Origin: an uncultured Clostridia bacterium
GTDB lineage: Bacteria > Bacillota > Clostridia > Christensenellales > CAG-138
Reading direction: 5' to 3'
Length of the DNA stretch: 60,522 nt
Assembly (NCBI GenBank): GCA_944336625.1
Contig: CALVLF010000132.1
Coordinates: 1 to 60,522 of the forward strand
This document shows positions 15,623-23,410 of this stretch, in pieces (the first letter of the stretch is position 1; each line of letters opens with the position of its first letter). The notes under the pieces are model-generated. The model saw only the letters and a program-made list of their open reading frames with translations. It made no database searches and was not told the DNA's origin. Both the position numbers and the translations under genes were made by a program.

Positions 15623-15979
15623 GTGTACGCAAATTTGTTGCCGGCAGATGTGCTTCGGGAGATCGGCATGCAACCGAAATATAAGGGCTATGCCTATGTG
15701 CTTTTCATACTGCAGCAGACAGAAGCCCATCCGGAGCTTATGTATAATCTTTCCAAGGGAGTGTATCCAATGACTATGCGGCGCTTCTGCATCAGCCGGC
15801 AAAACCTGGAGCGCAATATCCGCTTTGCCATCAAGCGGACCTGGGAAACGGGAAACAAGCGGGCCATTCGGAAGATCTTCGGCCCTTATGCCCTCCAGGA
15901 TAGGCCCAGCATCACAGAATTCATTACCATCCTGACCGAATGCATGATCTGCAAGCGTACCAAAGTCCGGCGGGCATAG
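15623..15979 (+). CDS. Stand-alone Spo0A C-terminal DNA-binding domain protein
   Basis: A 118-residue protein that aligns along nearly its whole length with the effector domain of the sporulation regulator Spo0A: VLREIGMQPKYKGYAYV matches the first helix pair, LERNIRFAIKRTW the recognition helix with its ER..IR residues, and SITEFITILTECM the last helix. The phospho-acceptor receiver domain is absent. The isolated Spo0A effector domain is known to bind DNA without phosphorylation, so this protein may act on 0A boxes independently of the phosphorelay, as activator or competitor. The GTG at 15623 follows AAAGGGGGGC; an ATG 48 bases upstream has no ribosome site. A perfect 0A box precedes it. 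The C-terminus is basic (CKRTKVRRA). Confidence 0.85.
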   Translation: MYANLLPADVLREIGMQPKYKGYAYVLFILQQTEAHPELMYNLSKGVYPMTMRRFCISRQNLERNIRFAIKRTWETGNKRAIRKIFGPYALQDRPSITEFITILTECMICKRTKVRRA

Positions 15980-16036
15980 GCACGGGCCCTCCGGCGAACC
16001 CTTGCCAAACCCCGGGCCAGCATGTATTATATTACC

Positions 16037-17248
16037 ATGAACGATCGGCTTAACCGGCGGGAGTACCGCACCTATTTCCTGGGGATGCTGGCCCTGATGC
16101 TTCTGATCTATGTTCTGCTTCATGATCTGCTGGGCGGCACCCTGTTTTCCCATTGCGCCTGGGATAGCTATACCCTGCAGGCCCTGGCCTGGCGCCGGGG
16201 CGCCATGAGCCTGGGCCAAGATTATCCCTATCTGGAGCTGGCCATATTCGAGGGGGACTGGTATGTCTCCTTTCCGCCCCTGCCCTCGGTTTTCATCCTG
16301 CCTTTAACCTTTCTTTTCGGGGAAAATACGCCCAACAACCTTTTAATCATGTGCTATGCCATGGCTACGGCAGCCTTGGCATATGCCTGCCTTGTCCGCA
16401 GGGGGTTTTCTCCCCAGCGGGCGGCTTTTTTTGCCCTGTTTTATGTGATGGGCTCCAATATGATGTGGATGAGCACCTCTGGCGGGGTCTGGTTCCAGGC
16501 CCAGGCCCTGTGCATGCTGCTGCTCACCGGCGCCCTTTGGGCTGCCATGGGAAACAGGCGAATCTTATCCTATGCCCTGGTAGCGCTGGCGGTCGGCTGC
16601 CGGCCCTTTTCCATCTGTGCCTTTTTGCCCCTTGCAGCCTTCTTCTATACGGCAGACCGGAAGGCGGGCTACCGCCCCTGGGCCTGCCTGCGCCGGCAGG
16701 TTCCCTGCCTGCTCCTGCCTGCCCTCATCGGCGGTGGGTATATGTGGTATAACTATGCACGTTTTGGCAACCCTCTGGAGTTTGGCCATAACTACCTTCC
16801 CGAATTTACCCAAGCCACGGATGGTCAGTTCAACCTATCCTACCTGGTGCAGAATCTTGAAAATATTTTTCTTCGCCCGGTGACCATCCAGTCGGATGGC
16901 CGGCTTTCCTTCCCCTATTTCGACGGTTTCCTTTTCTATATAGCCAATCCGCTCTACCTGCTGTTTTTTATCCGTTTGGGGTCGGATTTGAAGCGCCGAC
17001 GTACCAGTTTGGTCCACTGGGCCCTGGTTGCAGCCATCTTTCTGGAGCTGTTTTTCCTCTGCCTCCATAAGACCTTTGGTGGCTGGCAATTCGGAGCCCG
17101 GTATACCGTAGATATGCTGCCCATGGTGCTGGCCTATCTGCTGCTTCGCCCGGCCCAGGCGCCCCGTTTTTATGAAACCGTCATAGGCCTGTTCGCCATC
17201 GCCTTCAATCTATATGGCGCCCTGGCCATGACCTTCTTATATGCCTGA
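16037..17248 (+). CDS. Polytopic membrane glycosyltransferase-like protein
   Basis: A 403-residue membrane protein with about ten transmembrane segments and a long first extracytoplasmic loop (CAWDSYTLQALAW to YPYLELAIFEGDWYVSFPPLPS), as in GT-C glycosyltransferases and their relatives, where an acidic residue in that loop is catalytic. Later segments include VGCRPFSICAFLPLAAFFY and LHKTFGGWQFGARYTVDMLPM. It may use a lipid-linked sugar to modify the envelope, but donor and acceptor are unknown. Start choice is uncertain: ATG at 16022 or 16037, neither with a strong ribosome site. It is followed by cyclophilin and another glycosyltransferase gene. Confidence 0.75.
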   Translation: MNDRLNRREYRTYFLGMLALMLLIYVLLHDLLGGTLFSHCAWDSYTLQALAWRRGAMSLGQDYPYLELAIFEGDWYVSFPPLPSVFILPLTFLFGENTPNNLLIMCYAMATAALAYACLVRRGFSPQRAAFFALFYVMGSNMMWMSTSGGVWFQAQALCMLLLTGALWAAMGNRRILSYALVALAVGCRPFSICAFLPLAAFFYTADRKAGYRPWACLRRQVPCLLLPALIGGGYMWYNYARFGNPLEFGHNYLPEFTQATDGQFNLSYLVQNLENIFLRPVTIQSDGRLSFPYFDGFLFYIANPLYLLFFIRLGSDLKRRRTSLVHWALVAAIFLELFFLCLHKTFGGWQFGARYTVDMLPMVLAYLLLRPAQAPRFYETVIGLFAIAFNLYGALAMTFLYA

Positions 17249-17251
17249 GCA

Positions 17252-17274
17252 GTACCCTTCATGTGTAAGGGTAC
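17252..17274. terminator. Hairpin between membrane protein and cyclophilin genes
   Basis: GTACCCTT pairs with AAGGGTAC across a 7-base loop. The plus strand is followed by A-rich rather than T-rich sequence, so termination on that strand is uncertain. Confidence 0.4.
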
Positions 17275-17307
17275 ATAAAAAATAAAATAGCCAAAGGAGC
17301 GTAAACT

Positions 17308-17811
17308 ATGGTTGTTATCGAAATGGAAAACGGCGGCATCATCAAGCTGGAGCTGGATTCCTCCGCCGCCCCAAATACGGTCAAGAACTTTAAATCCCTG
17401 GTTTCCAAGGGCTTTTATGATGGGCTCACCTTCCACCGGGTCATCTCTGGCTTCATGATCCAGGGGGGCTGCCCCCAGGAAACCGGCATGGGCGGCCCGG
17501 GCTATCATATCCGGGGAGAATTCCTGGCTAATGGCTTCCCCAACCCCCTGCGCCATGACCGCGGGGTGATCTCCATGGCCCGGGCTGGCCACCCGGATTC
17601 CGCCGGCTCCCAGTTTTTCATTATGCACAAGGATGGCAATTTCCTGGATGGGCAATATGCCGCCTTTGGACATGTGGTGGAGGGCATGGATGTAGTGGAT
17701 GCCATCGCCGCTGTTGCCACCAATGCTGCCGACCGGCCCCTGGAACCCATGCGGATCAAATCCATCACGCTGATAGATGAAGCCAACGAGGGGGAGCCGG
17801 AAAAAGTATAA
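17308..17811 (+). CDS. Cyclophilin-type peptidyl-prolyl cis-trans isomerase
   Basis: A 167-residue cyclophilin that speeds proline isomerisation during protein folding in the cytosol. Visible are TVKNFKSLVSKGFYDGLTFHRVISGFMIQGG (written here only as the region near residues 19-52) with the catalytic Arg in FHRV, the FIMHKDGNFLDGQYAAFGHVVEGM region, and a deleted loop typical of the small bacterial type. There is no signal peptide. AAAGGAG lies 8 bases before the ATG. It sits between two glycosyltransferase-like genes on the same strand. Confidence 0.96.
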   Translation: MVVIEMENGGIIKLELDSSAAPNTVKNFKSLVSKGFYDGLTFHRVISGFMIQGGCPQETGMGGPGYHIRGEFLANGFPNPLRHDRGVISMARAGHPDSAGSQFFIMHKDGNFLDGQYAAFGHVVEGMDVVDAIAAVATNAADRPLEPMRIKSITLIDEANEGEPEKV

Positions 17812-17840
17812 GGATTCCCGCCTCCGCCCATACTAGGCCT

Positions 17841-19454
17841 ATGCGTATGGGTATAGATCAATTAAAAGCCTTTTTAGATGCGCGTCCGGCTCCGCCCGAG
17901 GGCGCATCTTATCGTTTTGTCGAGGAGCCCTATTCAGCCTTTTTGCAGGCCATCTCCTTCACAGAGCAGGAATTGGCAGCGCAGCGGGCCCATCCGCCTG
18001 CTGCGCTGCCCAGCTTTTCCCTTTGCCTGATAGGCCAGTGGAGTGAAAAGGCCCGGGCATGCCTACTAGCATCTCTGCAGGCTCAGACGTATAGCCGTTT
18101 TTCCATTTCGGAAGCAGGCGAAGTGCCCGGGGGAGATTATGTCCTTTATCTTTGGCCCGGAGATACCCTAGCGCCGGATGCCCTTTATGCCTATGCCCAG
18201 GGCGTGGAAGCAGGCGGGGATCTGATCTATGGGGATGAGGACCTGCGGGCGGGACCGGGGCCTTTTGACCGATGCTGCCCCTTTTTCAAAAGCGCGCCCA
18301 GCTCGATTACCCAGATGAGCTTCGATATGCTCTCCTGCGGCGTAATGGTGGGGATGGACTTATTCCGCCAGGTGGGCCCCATGGCAGGCAGCAGCGCGGA
18401 GGCCCGTTATGCTTATAACCTCCGCTGCCTTCTGGCCAGCAGCCGGGCGATGCATATTCCCCGCCCCCTCTATACCCTGGCTCAGGACCGGCGCCCTTCG
18501 CCACAGGGTTTTCGGGCCCTGGAGGGCTGCCTTGGCCCGGGGGAAGCGCTGGCAGGGGGGCAGTGGCCGGGAAGCTTCCGGGTGGAAGCTATGGAAAAGT
18601 CCAGGCTTTCCGCTGCGCTCATCATCCCCTGCAAAAACCAGGGCCCTGCCCTGCGCCGGCTACTAGAAAGCCTGGAAGCCCGCACCCTGCACCCATATGG
18701 GCCCATCATCATCGCCGATCTGGGGAGCGGAGATGCCCAAACTCTGCGTTATTACCGCCTTTTGGAAAAAGCCAAAGCCGCCCATATCCTCTACGGAAAG
18801 GCAAAAAGCCTTTCCAGCATTCTCAACCAGGCTGCCCGCGCAACCAGCGCGGATGTGCTGGTATTTTTAAGCCCCCAGTGCGAGGCCCTTTCCCCCACCT
18901 GGCTGGATAGCCTGCTGGGGCAGCTCCTGCGCCGGGGTGTAGGGGCTGCCGGCGGTAAGCTGCTGGATGGGCAGGGTCGGCTCTGCTTCTGCGGGGGCGT
19001 GGCCGGGCTATATGGCTGGGCTGGCAGCTTTTATGCTGGCGCCCAGGATAACCTGGCCCATCTGCGGCAGAACCGCTTTGCCAATTCCATCCGGGCCGTC
19101 TCCTGCCTATCCCTAGCCTGCATGGCAATAAAGGCCTCTGTTTTCTGGAACGCCGGCGGTTTTGATGAAAGCTTCCTGCATACCGGTATGGATACGGCCC
19201 TGTGCCTGCAACTGTGCCGCCGGGGGTATTCCTGCGTCTATACCCCCTATGTGCCTTTCCGCCTCCATGGCACTTTGGAAGATTTTTCCAGCGCCTGCCC
19301 CCAGGATCAGCGCCGGGGCTATGACGTCCTTCGGGAGCTCCTCCTCTGGGGAGATCCGCACTGCAGCCCGAATTTCGATTTTTCCCAACCCCTTCCCCAG
19401 GCGAGCCCTTCCCCCCAGCCCGCCATCCTGCTCAACCCGCTGTATGGGGGCTGA
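17841..19454 (+). CDS. Two-domain GT2-like glycosyltransferase
   Basis: A 537-residue soluble protein with two GT-A-like halves. The first (about residues 55-220) is degenerate but keeps YVLYLWPGDTLAPDALYAY and LIYGDEDLRAG, as in O-antigen and rhamnan glycosyltransferases. The second (about 255-480) has AALIIPCKNQGPALRRLLESL, VLVFLSPQCEALSPTWL and a final acceptor-domain segment NAGGFDESFLHTGMDTALCLQLCRRGY. The C-terminal CSPNFDFSQPLP is a motif I associate with large polysaccharide glycosyltransferases. It probably builds an envelope polysaccharide, perhaps with the membrane protein at 16037. The ribosome site before 17841 is weak; 17847 is an alternative start. Confidence 0.85.
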   Translation: MRMGIDQLKAFLDARPAPPEGASYRFVEEPYSAFLQAISFTEQELAAQRAHPPAALPSFSLCLIGQWSEKARACLLASLQAQTYSRFSISEAGEVPGGDYVLYLWPGDTLAPDALYAYAQGVEAGGDLIYGDEDLRAGPGPFDRCCPFFKSAPSSITQMSFDMLSCGVMVGMDLFRQVGPMAGSSAEARYAYNLRCLLASSRAMHIPRPLYTLAQDRRPSPQGFRALEGCLGPGEALAGGQWPGSFRVEAMEKSRLSAALIIPCKNQGPALRRLLESLEARTLHPYGPIIIADLGSGDAQTLRYYRLLEKAKAAHILYGKAKSLSSILNQAARATSADVLVFLSPQCEALSPTWLDSLLGQLLRRGVGAAGGKLLDGQGRLCFCGGVAGLYGWAGSFYAGAQDNLAHLRQNRFANSIRAVSCLSLACMAIKASVFWNAGGFDESFLHTGMDTALCLQLCRRGYSCVYTPYVPFRLHGTLEDFSSACPQDQRRGYDVLRELLLWGDPHCSPNFDFSQPLPQASPSPQPAILLNPLYGG

Positions 19455-19529
19455 GGCCAGCCACCTTTCCCAGATCGCTCCTGGTGCAAAACCCGGGGCG
19501 CATTTTTTATAAAGATTTCATAAGTACGG

Positions 19530-19558
19530 TTGCTTTTTCAAAAGATATGTGGTATATT
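19530..19558 (+). promoter_or_regulatory. Promoter of the DUF3796/XRE pair
   Basis: TTGCTT (19530-19535), 17 bases, TATATT (19553-19558), with TGTGG directly before the -10, the same extended element seen before pgi and other genes. AGGAGGATATAC precedes the ATG at 19603. Confidence 0.6.
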
Positions 19559-19602
19559 TATATCATCAAGAGCGAAATACATCGCATTAGGAGGATATAC
19601 AT

Positions 19603-19965
19603 ATGCTGTGCCGTCGTTATTTGTATGGGTCTATGGGCTTTCTTTCCCTGCTGGGTTTTATCGGCGTCTTTACAGAAGAGCGGATTTTTCTCACTTTCTT
19701 CGCCTTTGCTGTGGATTTTGAATACTTTTTCGTCAAGTCGGATGAAATGCTGGAAGAATACATGAACCGGTCCGCTGCCCGGGCCTTCTATTGCGGCATG
19801 CTTACCACGGCAGCCGTTGCCCTCGTATATTTCCTAGCTGGGCTCCGGTCGGGAAGGGCGGCGCTGCTGGCCGGCTTTGCCGCTGGCTGGGGGGTATCCG
19901 TAGCCGTATACGCCCTTTCCACCGCCTACTATGGTTTTCGGGAGAAGTGGGGGCTGGAAAAATGA
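19603..19965 (+). CDS. DUF3796-like small membrane protein
   Basis: A 120-residue protein with a hydrophobic N-terminal segment ([12 protein letters not shown]), the [31 protein letters not shown] region (residues about 28-62; helix on the cytosolic side) and two further membrane segments. This layout and the overlapping XRE regulator are typical of DUF3796 proteins, which occur as pairs with a small helix-turn-helix protein; their function is unknown. The stop overlaps the regulator's start as ATGA. Confidence 0.75.
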   Translation: MLCRRYLYGSMGFLSLLGFIGVFTEERIFLTFFAFAVDFEYFFVKSDEMLEEYMNRSAARAFYCGMLTTAAVALVYFLAGLRSGRAALLAGFAAGWGVSVAVYALSTAYYGFREKWGLEK

Positions 19966-20159
19966 TTCAGAACCGAATCAGGGAATTCCGTGCCCGGCAT
20001 GACATGAAGCAGGAGGAGCTGGCCAGGCTGGTGGGAGTTCGCCGGGAGACCATCGGGAACCTGGAAAAGGGGAAATACAATCCTTCCCTGGTTCTGGCCT
20101 GGAATATCGCAAAGGTCTTTGGCGTTTCCATTGAAGAGATTTTTACCGTAACCGAATAG
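19962..20159 (+). CDS. XRE-family transcription regulator (YozG/immunity-repressor type)
   Basis: A 65-residue single-domain helix-turn-helix protein. [28 protein letters not shown] contains the HTH (residues about 12-40), and the C-terminus [11 protein letters not shown] is typical of the small XRE regulators that accompany membrane partners. It overlaps the DUF3796 gene by 4 bases, so the pair is translated together. It probably represses its own operon, with the membrane protein possibly modulating it; that link is inference. Confidence 0.92.
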   Translation: MIQNRIREFRARHDMKQEELARLVGVRRETIGNLEKGKYNPSLVLAWNIAKVFGVSIEEIFTVTE

Positions 20160-20162
20160 GGA

Positions 20163-20195
20163 AGGGCTGGCCGGGAGTTCCCCCGGCCAGCCCTT
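20163..20195 (+). terminator. Terminator after the XRE gene
   Basis: AGGGCTGGCCGGG pairs with CCCGGCCAGCCCT around a short loop. The T-rich tract is short (TTCGTTGCCTTT), so efficiency is uncertain. Confidence 0.6.
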
Positions 20196-20268
20196 CGTTG
20201 CCTTTCCCAGGCTTGCAGCTTCGCCGCAATAAATTCCCGGTTTATTTCCCGGGAAAAGCCAGCAGTTT

Positions 20269-21444
20269 TTAGAAGTAGCTTACGTTCACCCGCTTGCCCA
20301 TGGTTTCCAGGAGCTTGGAAAGCCGCTCCGCAATCTGCATCTTTACGTTGAAGGTGATGGGCAGGCCCTCCTTCTGATGGGCTTCGTTTACAGCCCGGCC
20401 TACGTAAAAATTCACATCCGTAGCATCTTCAAAAAGCATCCGGGCGATCTGGGAAGCCCCGTCTTTTTTGATGCTCCAGTCCATATAAAGCCGGTTTTCA
20501 TGGACGTAATCCTCCGCATAATCCAGCACCCGGGCCATGGTAATGACCCCCTCCGTTACCAGATCCACCCCTTCCAGCTTGGAAGTGGGAGGGATTTCCG
20601 GGTCCAGATACAGGGGCATGGAGGTATCCAGCGGTTTGCCCAGGAACTGGGCGGCCAGCTCGCTGGTGGTGCCGCCGCACACGATGCGCTTTCCCTCCTT
20701 GGCGAAATAGAGGGAGAGCATTTTATTGGTATCCTCCCGGTTCTGGGGCGGGCCAAAGAGCAGGTTCACCACTTCCCGCCGCCGCAGCCGCAATACGCAG
20801 GCAGAGGTGTCATCCCCCGCCTGGCCTCCATAGAGCCGCTCGCACTCACCCACCAGCATAGCCGCCCAGGTTTTTGCCGTCAGGCTGTCGTTATACATGG
20901 TTTCCAGGAAGTCGATGATGGCTGCCCTGTCCCAGCTCAGGTCCAGAAGCTGGCCTTGGCTGGCGTTTAGGGCGCCGTCGCTCATGGCAATGAATACGTC
21001 CCCCTCCCGTACGGGAATACGGGATTTGTAGATGTTTTTCCCATCGATGGTTTCGCATATCTCCGGATAATCCACATGCTTCCCCCGGCGCAAAAGGATG
21101 GTATGGGGGTTATCATACTGGATGAGCTCCGCCTCTGCATTATCCGTAATGCGCAGGATGGTAAAAGTGGAATAGGCTACCTGCCGCTGGGAGCAAACGG
21201 GCAGGGTAGCCGCAATGGTAGATACGCAATCTTCCAAAGTCAGGCCATTGGCGATCATGGTGGAGATGATCTTGCTGGTCAGGGTGGAAAGGATGCTGGC
21301 CTTCACCCCGCTGCCCAGGCCATCCGCCAGCACAACCACTACGGAGCCATCCGCCTGTTGTACCTGCTCCACATGGTCCCCGCAGAGCAGCTCGCCCTTT
21401 TTATTGATGGATACATAGCCGATATCCGTGCAAAGCTCATGCAT
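20269..21444 (-). CDS. SpoIIE-type PP2C serine phosphatase
   Basis: A 391-residue cytosolic protein whose N-terminal 210 residues are a SpoIIE/PPM phosphatase domain: VVVLADGLGSGVKASILSTL, MSDGALNASQG and GDDTSACVLRLRR supply the metal-binding Asp residues. The C-terminal 170 residues form an additional domain I do not recognise. It overlaps the hydrogenase-like gene by 8 bases (ATGCATGA), so the two proteins are made together. PP2C phosphatases next to PAS-bearing [FeFe] hydrogenases are a recurrent pairing thought to form a redox or H2 sensing unit. The target phosphoprotein is unknown. Confidence 0.9.
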   Translation of the reverse strand: MHELCTDIGYVSINKKGELLCGDHVEQVQQADGSVVVVLADGLGSGVKASILSTLTSKIISTMIANGLTLEDCVSTIAATLPVCSQRQVAYSTFTILRITDNAEAELIQYDNPHTILLRRGKHVDYPEICETIDGKNIYKSRIPVREGDVFIAMSDGALNASQGQLLDLSWDRAAIIDFLETMYNDSLTAKTWAAMLVGECERLYGGQAGDDTSACVLRLRRREVVNLLFGPPQNREDTNKMLSLYFAKEGKRIVCGGTTSELAAQFLGKPLDTSMPLYLDPEIPPTSKLEGVDLVTEGVITMARVLDYAEDYVHENRLYMDWSIKKDGASQIARMLFEDATDVNFYVGRAVNEAHQKEGLPITFNVKMQIAERLSKLLETMGKRVNVSYF

Positions 21445-23113
21445 TTTCCAGGGACTCCTTCAGTTTTGTCAGGGCTACTTTGGTCTCCGCCGTGGTTTCG
21501 CCCAGCAGGGAGGCGATTTCCTGCACGGCCCGCATCTGCTTCTCAATAACTTTATCGGTGATCTCTATGGTAGTGCGGCTCAGCTCGGCTTTTTGCTCCT
21601 GGGTTTTGGTATCCTCCGTCACATCCCGCATGATGCCGATGAGGATGTGGTAACTCTTCACGTACATGACGTTGATATCCACGTATTTTTTATAATCCGC
21701 CAGATATACTCCCTTCTGGGAGATGTTTTTCTCCTGGGTATAGGCCTGGATGAAGGGCATGGGATCCAGGATATGCACCACCTGATCCCCCAGCACATTC
21801 CGTGGATCGCCGATATTCATCAGCTTACAGGCGGCGGCGTTGATCTGCTGCACCTCCATGGATTCATTGACCGCCAGGATAGCGTTGGGCGTATTGCGGA
21901 TGATGGTATCGGAGAAGGACTCGGCCTTGCCCAGCAAGAAGGGCAGGCACATATTCATATCCGCTTTGCCAGAAAGGACGGCAATGGCCTTTTCCCGGCA
22001 GGTATTATAGCCGCAGCAGCCGCAGTTGAGCTCATCCTCAGGCTTAGTTTTACCGATCTTGGCCAATACCTCCCGGATGGCGGTTTCGCCCGGATTGAAG
22101 GTTTTGCGCTTCAGGCTGGTATATTCCGCATGCAAGGCCTCGAGAGCAGGCTGCGCAATATTAAAATCCACAGGGCGGGTATAATGATCCACCGCCTTAT
22201 AATCCCGCAGCAGCAGGGCATGCCGCTTATCCAAAATAGGCCCGGCAATGCAGCTGCCTGCGCAGGCGGACATCTCTACAAAGGCCCCTTTGCCGCCGCC
22301 TTTTATAATATCGTCCAAGACCCGCATACAGTTTTCAATGCCATCCACAGCAAAGTAGGTATAAGCAGGGTTCTTCCTATCCATGGAGCGGAGGATGCCG
22401 CCGCAGGTAGGGAAGGAACGGGCCCGGCCTTCCTGGTCTTCTGCCTGCCCTTGCTCGATGGTAATGCCTTCCTCCGCAAGCCAGGCAGACAGCTCCTCAA
22501 AGGTGAGAACGCAATCCACCAGCCCGGGTATATCGTCTGCCTCAGCCTTTTTGGATATGCATGGCCCAATAAAGACGGTCTTCGCCTCCGGATGCCGGGC
22601 TTTTATATCCGTGCTGTGGGCCTGCATGGGGGTTTTGACCTGGGCCAGATAGGGCAGGGCTTCGGGATAATATTTGCGGATGAGCAGGTTAACGGTGGTG
22701 CAGCAGGAAGTGATAATGGTGGGCAGCTCCTCTGCCTCCACCATGCGGTCATACTCCCGCTTGACCTGGGTGGCGCCCAGGGCCGTTTCCTCCGCGGCAG
22801 TAAAGCCCAGGCGCTGCAAAGCCCGCTCCATGGTCTGGATGGTTGCCCCTTCATAATTGGCTACGAAGCTGGGAGCAATGCTGGCATAGACCGGGGCATC
22901 CCCCTGAACCAGGGCCTTTGCTCTGGGCAAATCATCCCGGATCTGCTTCGCATTTTGCGGACAAACGACAAAGCAATGGCCGCAAAGGATGCAGTCATCC
23001 TCCAGGATATGCGCCTGGTCATCGGAAAAGCGGATGGATTTCACAGGGCAGTGCCGTATGCACTTGTAACAATTTTTACAGTTTGACCGTTTTAAGTTGA
23101 GGTAACTACCCAT
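21437..23113 (-). CDS. Putative sensory [FeFe] hydrogenase with PAS domain (HydS-like)
   Basis: A 558-residue protein: two [4Fe-4S] ferredoxin motifs (CKNCYKCIRHCP, CILCGHCFVVCP; residues about 12-55), a hydrogenase large-subunit domain (about 70-370), a CGCCGYNTC Fe-S motif (about 395), a PAS domain (about 410-520) and a C-terminal helix. H-cluster loops are present but non-canonical: TSCCT (Cys137 and Cys138; Thr replaces Pro), GPCISKK (Cys185) and SACAGSCIAGP (Cys284, Cys288). The proton-relay Cys137 is kept. The architecture and the overlapping phosphatase gene match group C sensory hydrogenases. It likely senses H2 or redox state rather than producing H2. Transcription starts at a near-consensus promoter with a palindrome across +1. 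Confidence 0.9.
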   Translation of the reverse strand: MGSYLNLKRSNCKNCYKCIRHCPVKSIRFSDDQAHILEDDCILCGHCFVVCPQNAKQIRDDLPRAKALVQGDAPVYASIAPSFVANYEGATIQTMERALQRLGFTAAEETALGATQVKREYDRMVEAEELPTIITSCCTTVNLLIRKYYPEALPYLAQVKTPMQAHSTDIKARHPEAKTVFIGPCISKKAEADDIPGLVDCVLTFEELSAWLAEEGITIEQGQAEDQEGRARSFPTCGGILRSMDRKNPAYTYFAVDGIENCMRVLDDIIKGGGKGAFVEMSACAGSCIAGPILDKRHALLLRDYKAVDHYTRPVDFNIAQPALEALHAEYTSLKRKTFNPGETAIREVLAKIGKTKPEDELNCGCCGYNTCREKAIAVLSGKADMNMCLPFLLGKAESFSDTIIRNTPNAILAVNESMEVQQINAAACKLMNIGDPRNVLGDQVVHILDPMPFIQAYTQEKNISQKGVYLADYKKYVDINVMYVKSYHILIGIMRDVTEDTKTQEQKAELSRTTIEITDKVIEKQMRAVQEIASLLGETTAETKVALTKLKESLENA

Positions 23114-23138
23114 GATATACGCTCCTTAGTTTGTTCAC

Positions 23139-23184
23139 AAAATATCGATATTTTTATTGTAAGCCCTGCCCCTATCCCTGTCAA
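23139..23184 (-). promoter_or_regulatory. Promoter and palindromic operator of the HydS-like operon
   Basis: On the minus strand TTGACA (23179-23184), 17 bases, TACAAT (23156-23161). A perfect 16-bp palindrome AAAATATCGATATTTT (23139-23154) covers the predicted transcription start near 23149, a typical repressor position. Confidence 0.65.
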
Positions 23185-23257
23185 GGCGAATGGTTTAGGG
23201 CTTTTCTTACCCTTCTATAAAAAGCAGCCTTTTGGCTGTTTTGCTGGTTTCTACCTA

Positions 23258-23312
23258 TTAAATAATGGTTAAACAATGGCTAAATAATGACATTTTATTT
23301 TTCACATATGAT
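23258..23312 (+). promoter_or_regulatory. Pho box and -10 of the pst operon
   Basis: Three consecutive 11-base direct repeats: TTAAATAATGG (23258-23268), TTAAACAATGG (23269-23279), CTAAATAATGA (23280-23290). An 11-base period is the binding geometry of PhoB/PhoP regulators. The third repeat takes the place of a -35, and TATGAT (23307-23312) lies 16 bases further on. The encoded PhoP is the expected activator under phosphate starvation. Confidence 0.75.
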
Positions 23313-23410
23313 TTTACACAACCTTGATACACTTCGAATGCGGTTATGACGCTGCCCGTTTATGATATGCCCGTAACAAAGAAGTTTGAAACACAAGGAG
23401 GAAATACATC

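Noticed and set aside
17914..17922. TTTGTCGAG, one mismatch from a 0A box
   Set aside because: It lies inside the coding sequence of the two-domain glycosyltransferase, not in a promoter.
21428..23086. 552-codon plus-strand frame opposite the HydS-like gene
   Set aside because: Shadow frame with His/Gly/Leu-rich composition; the opposite strand encodes intact Fe-S and PAS domains.
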